Positions 52,323-60,480 of a DNA stretch of 64,000 bases are shown one piece after another (position 1 is the stretch's first letter; every line of letters begins with the position of its first letter). The DNA is taken from assembly GCF_900094705.1 (NCBI RefSeq), contig NZ_FMAR01000016.1, positions 1 to 64,000 of the forward strand, given 5' to 3'. The DNA comes from Chitinophaga costaii. Lineage in GTDB: Bacteria; Bacteroidota; Bacteroidia; Chitinophagales; Chitinophagaceae. Position numbers and translations under genes: made by a program. The notes under the pieces were generated by a model that was not told the DNA's origin, ran no database searches, and saw only the letters and a list, made by a program, of their open reading frames with translations.

Positions 52323-54540
52323 ATATTTGCTTATTCCATTGTTCCATTAATAAACGGGCCATTAAATAGCATACGGTAGACTCAGCACCCTGATTTTGGT
52401 TCACACTACTTGTTTCCAACCCATCATAACATCCGTAAGTCAATGGATTGTATATAACTTGCCTCAGATGATTGTTACCAAGGTACCAGCTAAAAGCGAT
52501 ACGCATCTTTTCCAGATAAGCGGCATTTGCCGTGGCATCATAGAAAGTTTGTAAGGTGAACATGGTGTATGCAATCTCGATTGGTTGTTCTCCTCCTTCT
52601 GAACTATGGTCTACCCCATGCTGATGAAACCAATTGCGGTTGTTAATAACTTTCATATAACGTTCCCGGAACGTTTTACTGCATAGGAATTCAAAACTTT
52701 GTTCTGCAATGTGTTTATAAGCAGCTTTACCTGTAATCATCCACGCCATCATCATCGCTTCCGGCAGTACAGCATTTCCGTAGGTAAGACAAGGTTCGTA
52801 CCACTTCCATTGATCATCATGCGCATTGGTATAGAATTTTTGCAGTCGGGTGGCAAGCTTGCTCAACAAGCCGACTACCGTACGGGAGCGCTCATACTGA
52901 AGATAATAATGCAAACCTTTGATTGCAAAAGCAATAGCTCTAGGACTATTGAGGCTTTCTATCCAGGTAAAGCAATTACGTATATATAAATAAGCCTGTT
53001 TTACAAGAGAAGTAGGTAAGTGCTGGTATTGCGACATCAAGTAACCTAGAGCCCATACGGCCCGCCCATTACTATCCTCCAGGTTACATCCCTCATTATC
53101 ACCAGTAAACTGGTGGTTTACATCCACATAATTCAGGAAGCGGAAATCTGGCTGTTGACAAAAACCAATGAAATTCAGGTATTTATGCGCCAAATTTAGA
53201 ACATAACGGTTAGTTTCAAAATATTTAGAATACATGCACATGGTGATAAGTGCACGGGCGTTATCATCCAGCGTATAGCCAGAAGAAGGATCGGGCACAT
53301 CGAATTTGGCAAACTGTATCATCCCAAATTCGTCGGTAAGGCGGTCTGCATGGTCCAAGTATACAGGAGGTAGATTAGGCATCATTACCTGCTTTTCCCG
53401 TTGTATGTCCTGGTACATGGCCATGTGCGCCAAAGCTACATTTTCCCAGATGGATGGTCTAGTTTTTTCAATGGCTTGCTTACGCATGGAAGCGCGTAGG
53501 GCATCATCGCCCAGCAGCTTAATAGCAGCGGTAGCCAGTTGCTCATGATTATTAAAGTCAATAAGAAATCCGCAGCTTTCGTCCAGCATTTCCCTGGCCT
53601 GTACAAAGGAGGTAGCAATTACCGGGCAGCCGGCGCTCATGGCGTAAACAAAGGTGCCACTTACTGCCTGGTCTGGATCAATCGATGTAAATAAATAAAT
53701 GTCGGTGATAGCCAGGTAGTCCAGCAGGTTTTCCAGTGTTAAGTAACTGTTCACAAAACGCACCTGGTTTTCCAGACCACTTTCCTTGATTAAGTCTTGC
53801 AGTCGTTCGCGATAGCGCTCCCCCTCACGGGCAAGGATAGTAGGATGCGTTTTACCAAGAATAAGATATACTGCATCAGGAAATTGAGCCGCAATTTTTT
53901 TCATAGCACGTATGCCCGTTTCCAGCCCCTTATTTTCACTCAGCAGGCCAAAGGTGGAAAGCACTTTTTTCCCTTGGAGACCTAAACGTTTCTTCACCGT
54001 CTCTCTGTCTGAAATAATATGGGCGTGAGTTCCATGCGGAATGTGTACTATCTTTTCTGCAGGGAGATGGTAGGTTCCAATAAGTATATCGGCCGAAGTT
54101 TGGGTCATAACCGTCACTTTCGATGCTAGGGCACCGATAAGACTCACTGTTTTCAGGCATTTCTGATCCGGGTTGGGGAGCACTGTATGGAAGCGTACGA
54201 TAAAGGGTTTATCCAACAAGGACAAAAGGCCTAGCAGGTGATGGCCATAATCGCCACCATATAATCCAAATTCGTGTTCTATACAAACAATGTCTATGTC
54301 AGGATTTGCATTAATTGTATGGGCCATTTCAACACAACTTTCTGCATTGTGTGCATTTAGTGTGTAGCGTACCGGAGATTCATACACCACTGGTACACCT
54401 GGTTCCAACAGGGCACAAATTTCTATCTTTAATTGTCCGGCAAAGGTTTTATGCATTGCATTCACCAAATCCTGGGCAAATGTGGCAATCCCGCACTGGC
54501 GTGTTGGGTAAGAAGTGATAAAAAGCAAGGTTTTGTTCAT
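52267..54540 (-). CDS. GT4 glycosyltransferase fused to an (alpha/alpha)-helical domain
   Basis: 757 residues from the ATG at 54540 (MNKTLLFITSYPTRQCGIATF). An in-frame extension to 54639 adds 33 residues without family similarity. Residues about 1-400 form a GT-B glycosyltransferase with ENKGLETGIRAM, a donor-site region near 320-350 (SGTFVYAMSAGCPVIATSF) and EHEFGLYGG. Residues about 415-757 are helical with repeated aromatic and acidic stretches (DNARALITMCMYSKYF, NGRAVWALGYL, YEPCLTYGNAVLPEAMM, GAESTVCYLMARL), resembling an (alpha/alpha)6 barrel as in mannan- or glucan-acting enzymes. The signalling genes on either side suggest regulated envelope or polysaccharide synthesis. Confidence 0.85.
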   Translation of the reverse strand: MNKTLLFITSYPTRQCGIATFAQDLVNAMHKTFAGQLKIEICALLEPGVPVVYESPVRYTLNAHNAESCVEMAHTINANPDIDIVCIEHEFGLYGGDYGHHLLGLLSLLDKPFIVRFHTVLPNPDQKCLKTVSLIGALASKVTVMTQTSADILIGTYHLPAEKIVHIPHGTHAHIISDRETVKKRLGLQGKKVLSTFGLLSENKGLETGIRAMKKIAAQFPDAVYLILGKTHPTILAREGERYRERLQDLIKESGLENQVRFVNSYLTLENLLDYLAITDIYLFTSIDPDQAVSGTFVYAMSAGCPVIATSFVQAREMLDESCGFLIDFNNHEQLATAAIKLLGDDALRASMRKQAIEKTRPSIWENVALAHMAMYQDIQREKQVMMPNLPPVYLDHADRLTDEFGMIQFAKFDVPDPSSGYTLDDNARALITMCMYSKYFETNRYVLNLAHKYLNFIGFCQQPDFRFLNYVDVNHQFTGDNEGCNLEDSNGRAVWALGYLMSQYQHLPTSLVKQAYLYIRNCFTWIESLNSPRAIAFAIKGLHYYLQYERSRTVVGLLSKLATRLQKFYTNAHDDQWKWYEPCLTYGNAVLPEAMMMAWMITGKAAYKHIAEQSFEFLCSKTFRERYMKVINNRNWFHQHGVDHSSEGGEQPIEIAYTMFTLQTFYDATANAAYLEKMRIAFSWYLGNNHLRQVIYNPLTYGCYDGLETSSVNQNQGAESTVCYLMARLLMEQWNKQIYVASKNTEARPPLYLSLN

Positions 54541-55287
54541 AATACATAATTTTCGGTCACACACCCTGGCCATTGTTTCTCTTCGTTTCTCGAAATAGTT
54601 AGGAGCTGGCAGTTTTGGGGAGGTAACTTCAAATATCAATCCAGCCAGCGGTTAGGGTCGGAGCTTGAAAGAACGTTTAAGTAAATGTAGAAAAAATTCC
54701 ACAACTTTTGTTGTTTTTCCTTCCACTATCTACCCGAAAATTTATGCAGCGAAGGTTTTTGTTACGATGGTATAGTAATTGCTTTTAATAAGATCTCAGA
54801 ATTAAAACACGGACAGTAAAACGTAATAGTCTATACTAGTAGATAGACGCTAAACGGAAATCATTATTTCGATGTTATCGAAACCTTTGTTTGTTAAAGG
54901 AAGACCGCCTGAGCGTGTCTTCCTTTCTCCTTTTAGTATATAATGGATTTTATATTTAAATATCTTATCCAACCGGTACATACCTATTAATGTGATTAAT
55001 ATATTATCACACACCAACTCCGCCGCTCTGGCTGGTTAAAATATGGAGTTCTAATTAACAAAGCGTTTACACTTGTGTCAGCAAAACATTTGATATTTGA
55101 ATTATAAAATAAAGCAAATCGCATTTTTTTTCGGATGATCTTCATTTATTAGGGAATAACATACTTTTTTGAAATGATAATTCACAATAGTAATTTAAGT
55201 TGAACAACTATTGTTCCCCTCTCTTCTTTGATAGCCTATTATACGAGTTTGCTATGTATGGTCCAAATCCTAGCCACCATGAGAAGT
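54541..55287. other. Large intergenic region with structured RNA-like elements
   Basis: About 750 bases upstream of the glycosyltransferase (minus) and a small ORF (plus). It holds three hairpins in 54829-54926 (annotated as a candidate RNA) and AT-rich sequence with no coding signal. No good TAnnTTTG with a spaced -33 box was found for the glycosyltransferase. Confidence 0.5.
54829..54930 (+). ncRNA. Candidate structured RNA ending in a terminator-like hairpin
   Basis: Three consecutive hairpins. A near-perfect palindrome GTCTATACTAGTAGATAGAC is at 54829-54848, TTTCGA/TCGAAA at 54867-54882, and AAAGGAAGAC/GTCTTCCTTT at 54896-54926, followed by CTCCTTTT on the plus strand. No protein gene explains the last hairpin on the plus strand. 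The promoter is unclear. A small RNA or a regulator-bound element is possible. Confidence 0.4.
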
Positions 55288-55515
55288 ATGTCTTTTACCT
55301 TTACCCTCAACGGGGTAACCCGTATTGTAATGGTCCGCAAAATTCCCTGGAAAACCCAGGTAGCTGTTTTGATCGATGATGTGGAACTGTATTATGATTT
55401 ACAGGCACCTGGGGGTGTCAGCCTAATAGCTGGCAATCACCCACCGCCAGAACCCGCCCTGGAAGAGAAGATTATCCAGGTGCTTAAATTATATTTCATC
55501 ACGCCTGCCACCTGA
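55288..55515 (+). CDS. Small hypothetical protein
   Basis: 75 residues (MSFTFTLNGVTRIVMVRKI...YYDLQAPGGVSLIAG...IIQVLKLYF). It has a compact mixed beta/alpha look and no membrane helix or known family. Alternative starts lie at 55228, 55258 and 55279; 55288 gives the most plausible soluble N-terminus. Isolated gene, moderate support from codon structure. Confidence 0.5.
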   Translation: MSFTFTLNGVTRIVMVRKIPWKTQVAVLIDDVELYYDLQAPGGVSLIAGNHPPPEPALEEKIIQVLKLYFITPAT

Positions 55516-55662
55516 GTGCTGCATACCGGCATATAAATGTTGCTTTCTTTGCGGATTTTTCCATTACTGACAGCTACTTAATTTAAGGTAAATAGTGCTG
55601 TATACGCAAAATGCCACCTCATTGCAGCAGGAAGTATTGCACAAAGGGTATTTCTGTAGGAT

Positions 55663-56688
55663 TTAGATAAAGCCTTTCTCCAGCGACAAAAATGCTTCCG
55701 CAGCATTTTGATCTTCCCAGAGGATAGCATATACCGCTTGGGCCAACGGCATGTAAGCGCCTACTTCTTTGTTTATCTCATAAATACATTTACTCGCATA
55801 ATAACCTTCCGCTACCATGTTCATTTCCAACTGGGCCGATTTCACACTATAACCTTTACCAATCATATTACCAAAGGTGCGGTTGCGGCTATGCAGGCTG
55901 TAACAGGTAACCAGCAGATCACCAAGGTAGGCGCTGGCATTGTAGTCATGCTCCGGTGCCAGATGGTGTTCTGTGCCTGCATAATGCCCATACTTTTCCA
56001 GGAAACCCTGCATCTCACGGAAAGAATTTGTAATGAGTACGCTCAGAAAGTTATCTCCATAATCCAGCCCATGGGCGATACCGGCACCGAGCGCATAAAT
56101 ATTTTTGAGTAGCGCCGCATACTGCACCCCGATAACATCGGTATTCACCACGGTCTGTAAATTAGCATTGGTAAATAATGCTGCCATGGCCGACGCCGAC
56201 GCCGGTTGCAGTCCCGAAAAAGTAAGATAGGAAAGCTTTTCCGCCGCCACTTCCTCTGCATGACACGGACCCGTGATGGTAAAATACTGCTCCAGCGGCA
56301 GGCTGAATTTATTGAGCAGGTATTCATTAATGAGGCGGTTTTCATCGGGGATCATGCCTTTGATGGCGGAGATCACATTTTTATTCCGCAAAGCATCTGC
56401 CGGGAGTGCGTCCAGCACCGATGTAAGAAAGGCCGATGGAACGGCGAGAATAACCGTGTCACAAGCCGCAATTACCGTTTGCAGGTTGTCGCTCAGTTGC
56501 AACAGGGCAGTATTAAAATATACGGAGGTGAGGTAATGTTTATTGTGATGGCGTAGTTGCATATGGCGGATGGTATCTTCATTGCGTATCCACCAGTATA
56601 CACACTGGCCGTTGTCGGTCAGGATTTTGGCCAAAGCGGTGGCCCAACTGCCGCTGCCTACGATGGCGATCGGATTTGCCTTACTCAC
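55663..56688 (-). CDS. gpsA: NAD(P)H-dependent glycerol-3-phosphate dehydrogenase
   Basis: 341 residues reducing dihydroxyacetone phosphate to sn-glycerol-3-phosphate for phospholipid synthesis. The Rossmann loop IVGSGSWATALAKIL near 9-23, VILAVPSAFLTSVL, SAIKGM with the catalytic Lys, TGPCHAEEVA, the second Lys in ALLKNIYALGAGI, and YLGDLLVTCYSLHSRNRTFG are seen. It uses a GTG start; TTACTTTG about 15-25 bases upstream may be the promoter. Length fits the family. Confidence 0.95.
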   Translation of the reverse strand: MSKANPIAIVGSGSWATALAKILTDNGQCVYWWIRNEDTIRHMQLRHHNKHYLTSVYFNTALLQLSDNLQTVIAACDTVILAVPSAFLTSVLDALPADALRNKNVISAIKGMIPDENRLINEYLLNKFSLPLEQYFTITGPCHAEEVAAEKLSYLTFSGLQPASASAMAALFTNANLQTVVNTDVIGVQYAALLKNIYALGAGIAHGLDYGDNFLSVLITNSFREMQGFLEKYGHYAGTEHHLAPEHDYNASAYLGDLLVTCYSLHSRNRTFGNMIGKGYSVKSAQLEMNMVAEGYYASKCIYEINKEVGAYMPLAQAVYAILWEDQNAAEAFLSLEKGFI

Positions 56689-56750
56689 GTTCTTGGGTAT
56701 TTTTGCGCAAAGTAACTAAAAGGAATGTATTACTTAGCGCGTACCTTCTT

Positions 56751-56795
56751 AAAAACAGATGTCCCGGGATGCGCATGTGGCAACCAGGGACATCT
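56751..56795 (-). terminator. Terminator at the end of the efflux operon
   Basis: AGATGTCCC/GGGACATCT stem with a long loop, followed on the minus strand by GTTTTT. Confidence 0.8.
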
Positions 56796-56813
56796 ATTTA
56801 GGATGAAGCATCC

Positions 56814-58175
56814 TTATTTTTTAACATCAAAAAGATCTTTGGCCGGTACTACTTTCACTTTTTTCCCGTTTTCCAACTGCCGGGAAATGGCCGGATAGGG
56901 TGCGCTCACCACTTCATCCCCTGCTTTCAGGCCGGTTTTGATCTCTATATAATCGTCGTCCTGTACATCAGTTGTTACTGCTACCTGTTTTACCGTACCA
57001 TCTTTCTGCACTATGAATACCACTTCTTTATTGTCGTCTGTATGCCCTGTTTCACCGGTTTCGGCCCGGCCCTCCTTGCCTTTTATTTTGGTAGTATCTT
57101 TTATTTCACGGGTGGTCACTGCGTTCACGGGTACGGCCAGCACGTTTTTATGGGTACGGGTCTGAATGTTTACGCTGGCGCTCATGCCTGGGCGAAAAGG
57201 AAAGTTTTTGGGATGGGAAGGGTCTATCAGGTCTGCGTAGCTATTGCGTAACAGGCGGATGTGTACTACATAATTCGTCACCTGCTCGGCGGAGGAACTA
57301 CTGCTGGTGGTGGTATTAGTGAGCGCGGCGCCTTTGTTGGAGGCGGCAATTTGTGTTACAATGCCTTTGAACTTACGGTCGCTGTAGGCGTCTACTTCTA
57401 CAATAGCGGTATCGCCATAATGCACTTTGGGTACGTCGTTCTCTCCCACGTCTACCTGCGTTTCAATTACGCTCAGGTCGGCAATGCGCAACATTTCAGT
57501 ACCCGTCATCTGGGCGGTACCTACCACGCGTTCACCCTTCTTAACAGATAGCAGGGAAATCACCCCAGACATGGGAGCGTCTATGGTGGTGCGGCCCAAT
57601 GTTTTATTGGCTTCCGTAACGTTAGCCTGGGCGCTGGCTACGGCAAATTTGTTACTGTTAATAGATTGCAAGGCTGCATTATAATCTGCCTGAGCAGAAA
57701 GGTAATTTGCCTGGGCAGTTTCGAACTCCGAGCGGCTCACTACTTTTTGTTCATTGAGTGCTTTATTACGGTCGTAAGCGGCCTTGGCCTGGGCCAGTTT
57801 GGCCTCATAGGAGCTGAGGGCTGCATGGGAATTGGCCAGCAGGGCCTGCGACTGACTATAGGCAGCCGTGGCACGGTCTAATTGGGAGCCGTAAATGTCG
57901 GCATAAATACGGGCCAGGGTTTGACCCTTTTTAACGGAATCGCCCTCCATTACTAGCAGGTCGGTAATTTCACCCGATACGTCGGAGCTTACTTTCACCT
58001 CCGTTTCAGGATAGATTTTACCGCTTGCAGATACTACTTCAATAATATCGCGGGTGGCTGCTTTGTCGGTAGCGACCTTAATGCCCTCATCTTTGTGGGT
58101 GGCTTTATAACCCACGATAATAAGCACAATCACTACCAGTATCCCTCCAATCCAATAGAGCGTCCTTTTTTTCAT
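56814..58175 (-). CDS. MacA/HlyD-type periplasmic adaptor of a tripartite efflux system
   Basis: 453 residues: one N-terminal membrane helix (about 4-24), a lipoyl-like domain (GKIYPETEVKVSSDVSGEI), a long coiled-coil hairpin (about 90-190, Ala/Gln-rich), beta-barrel and membrane-proximal domains, and a charged insert around 360-380. It would bridge an inner-membrane ABC permease and the TolC-like protein. It is the last gene of the operon, 39 bases after the tolC-like gene. Confidence 0.9.
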   Translation of the reverse strand: MKKRTLYWIGGILVVIVLIIVGYKATHKDEGIKVATDKAATRDIIEVVSASGKIYPETEVKVSSDVSGEITDLLVMEGDSVKKGQTLARIYADIYGSQLDRATAAYSQSQALLANSHAALSSYEAKLAQAKAAYDRNKALNEQKVVSRSEFETAQANYLSAQADYNAALQSINSNKFAVASAQANVTEANKTLGRTTIDAPMSGVISLLSVKKGERVVGTAQMTGTEMLRIADLSVIETQVDVGENDVPKVHYGDTAIVEVDAYSDRKFKGIVTQIAASNKGAALTNTTTSSSSSAEQVTNYVVHIRLLRNSYADLIDPSHPKNFPFRPGMSASVNIQTRTHKNVLAVPVNAVTTREIKDTTKIKGKEGRAETGETGHTDDNKEVVFIVQKDGTVKQVAVTTDVQDDDYIEIKTGLKAGDEVVSAPYPAISRQLENGKKVKVVPAKDLFDVKK

Positions 58176-58214
58176 ATTGCGGTGGTGTGTGTTGATAGAA
58201 ACCGCGGGAGGTAT

Positions 58215-59567
58215 TTACAGGGAAATATGTTGATCCCGGTAAAACTCCAGCAGCTTCATTTTAAAGATGTAGTCGTACAAAGCAGACACTTTATCGATTT
58301 GTGCCCGGAACAGGTTACTCTGGGTGGTGATGAAATCGATCGTATTCATCAGCCCCAGTTCGTAACGTTTTCCGGCAAAGTCAAAAGCGCGCTGCGATGC
58401 TTCCACGGTACGGGAAGCGGCGTTGTATTTCTGTAAAGAGCCTACGGCGTTGGCATAGGCCGTATAAATATCTTCTCTTAATTGCTGGTTGTCTGCGTCT
58501 GTCGTGAGCTTTTGCTGCTCAAGATTTAGTTTTGATTTGTTGTAATTAGTGCGCAACTGCCAGCCATTGAGGATAGGGATGTTCAAGCCTGCCGCATAGG
58601 TCTGCTGAAAGTTATCGCTGAACTGACGCCCAAATTTACCCATAGCCTGCGCAGAATAATTAGACCCCCAATAGCCTGACAGGCCAATGGTGGGGAACAG
58701 CGATCCCCTCGCCGATTTTACCAGTTTATCGTACTCTTTTATACGTAATTGGTCTGCCCGGATAAGCGGGTAGGTAGATTGTGCTGCGCTGAATACCATT
58801 TCGGGCGACAGTTCGGTAAGGTGGGGCATAGGAATATCGGCGATATTGCCCGGTATCTGCGGCACATAAGGCTGATCAAAACCCAGGTTCAGCAAGGCTT
58901 TCATCTGTAGTACAGAAACAATAGCCGTGGTTTGCGCGCTCACCAGCGTACTGCTATCGCGGGCCTGCTGGGCTTCGAGATCGGCTTGATTACTTTCTGG
59001 TACCGCACCGGCTATTACCTGCTTGCGGGTATTTTCTAACTGGGAGTTGGTAAGCTTTAACTGGTTTTCACTGATATGCACCTGTTCATTGTTCAGCAGG
59101 ATTTGCAAAAATGCCTGGGCAATATTGAGGGCAATGTCGTTGCGAGCCTTTTCCAGCAGGAAGTTGTTCGCCTGTGCTTCAAAGCGGTTGCCGGCAATGC
59201 GGTTGCGCGCCGAGAACCAGTTGAATAAGGTGGCACTCGATTGAAAATTGGCACTGGTAGCAAAATATCCCTTGTTTACATACTCATAAGAGGTAAGGTC
59301 AACCGTACGGCCCAGGTTATAGTTCTCGCTTACATTACCAACCACGGTAGGTACCTGCGCCAACTTGCTTTGCTGATAAGTAAGCTCTGCAAACCGTTTC
59401 GTAACATCCTGCTGCTTAATGGTAATATTATGCTGCATGGCATAGTCCACACTTTCCTGCAATGTCCAGGTACGGGTAGAATCGGCAATTTGGGCGGCCG
59501 CAGGCTGCACGCTAGCTACTTGTAAAAGGATGAGCAAGCCAATACTTGCCGGGGTGAATAACTTCAT
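58215..59567 (-). CDS. TolC-family outer-membrane efflux protein
   Basis: 450 residues with signal peptide from the ATG at 59567 (MKLFTPASIGLLILLQVASVQPAAAQ); an earlier in-frame start at 59672 adds 35 residues without a signal. Two similar helical hairpin halves (LQESVDYAMQHNITIKQQ and later EDIYTAYANAVGSLQKYNAAS) build the trimeric channel-tunnel. It belongs to the six-gene operon and supplies the outer-membrane exit. Confidence 0.92.
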   Translation of the reverse strand: MKLFTPASIGLLILLQVASVQPAAAQIADSTRTWTLQESVDYAMQHNITIKQQDVTKRFAELTYQQSKLAQVPTVVGNVSENYNLGRTVDLTSYEYVNKGYFATSANFQSSATLFNWFSARNRIAGNRFEAQANNFLLEKARNDIALNIAQAFLQILLNNEQVHISENQLKLTNSQLENTRKQVIAGAVPESNQADLEAQQARDSSTLVSAQTTAIVSVLQMKALLNLGFDQPYVPQIPGNIADIPMPHLTELSPEMVFSAAQSTYPLIRADQLRIKEYDKLVKSARGSLFPTIGLSGYWGSNYSAQAMGKFGRQFSDNFQQTYAAGLNIPILNGWQLRTNYNKSKLNLEQQKLTTDADNQQLREDIYTAYANAVGSLQKYNAASRTVEASQRAFDFAGKRYELGLMNTIDFITTQSNLFRAQIDKVSALYDYIFKMKLLEFYRDQHISL

Positions 59568-59763
59568 GGGTAAATCTGAATATAGTTGTGGCAGCGCCAG
59601 TTGAATTTTCCACACCAGGGGCAGTATACGAGCAGGCATGATGCGGTGCCGCACTAAGTTAATGCAAAACATGATATAATATTTAGGGTACTATTTAGAA
59701 ATATAGGAATAGGCTGACCAGCGTGCCGGACAAGATAAATTTACTGGGCAGGTCCAATTGGCA

Positions 59764-60429
59764 TTAAGCCAATACTTTTCCATCCTGTAGCCGGATCACG
59801 CGCTGGCCATAACTGGCATTTTCTTCGGAGTGGGTTACTTGAATAATGGTGATCTTATCCTGTTCGTTCAGGGTGCGGAAAAGTTCCATAATCTGGCGGG
59901 CCTGCTCGGAGTGCAGGTTGCCGGTAGGTTCGTCTGCCAGGAGCACTTGCGGCTGCGCCACTACGGCGCGGGCAATGCCCACCAATTGTTGCTGCCCGCC
60001 GGAAAGCTGGGCAGGAAAGAGGTCTTTCTTAGCCACGATATTAAAGCGGTCCAGGATATCGGCCACCTTGCTTTTACGCTCGCTGGCACCCATTTTTTTA
60101 TAGAGCAGCGGGGTTTCTATATTTTCATACACCGTAAGTTCATCGATGAGGTGATAAGCCTGGAATACGAAGCCAATTTGACCACGATGCAATTGCGTTC
60201 TTTTCTTTTCATTCAGTTTGCTCACCAGCTCCCCATCAAAAATGTATTGCCCATCTGTAGGCTCTTCCAATAGGCCTATGATATGCAGCAGGGTAGACTT
60301 TCCGCTGCCGGAAGGCCCCATGATAGACACAAATTCCCCATCATGGATCACCAGGTCTATATCATGCAGAATATTCACTTTCCCAAAGCCTGCCGGGTAA
60401 CTCTTGCTAATGTGTTTTAATTGTATCAT
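59764..60429 (-). CDS. ABC transporter ATP-binding protein (MacB/LolD-like) with unusual signature
   Basis: 221 residues from the ATG at 60429. Walker A GPSGSGKST (38-46), the Q-loop FQAYHL, Walker B VLLADEPTGN and H-loop VTHSEEN are intact. The signature reads LSGGQQQLVGIARA, with Leu and Gly where RVAIARA is usual, and the D-loop is GNLHSEQ where GNLDS is usual. Activity is likely but may be altered. It sits between the permease gene and the tolC-like gene. Confidence 0.9.
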   Translation of the reverse strand: MIQLKHISKSYPAGFGKVNILHDIDLVIHDGEFVSIMGPSGSGKSTLLHIIGLLEEPTDGQYIFDGELVSKLNEKKRTQLHRGQIGFVFQAYHLIDELTVYENIETPLLYKKMGASERKSKVADILDRFNIVAKKDLFPAQLSGGQQQLVGIARAVVAQPQVLLADEPTGNLHSEQARQIMELFRTLNEQDKITIIQVTHSEENASYGQRVIRLQDGKVLA

Positions 60430-60480
60430 AATGCGGTAAGCTAATTTTAAACAGTAGTACAATGATGGAAGGTAGCTGCG

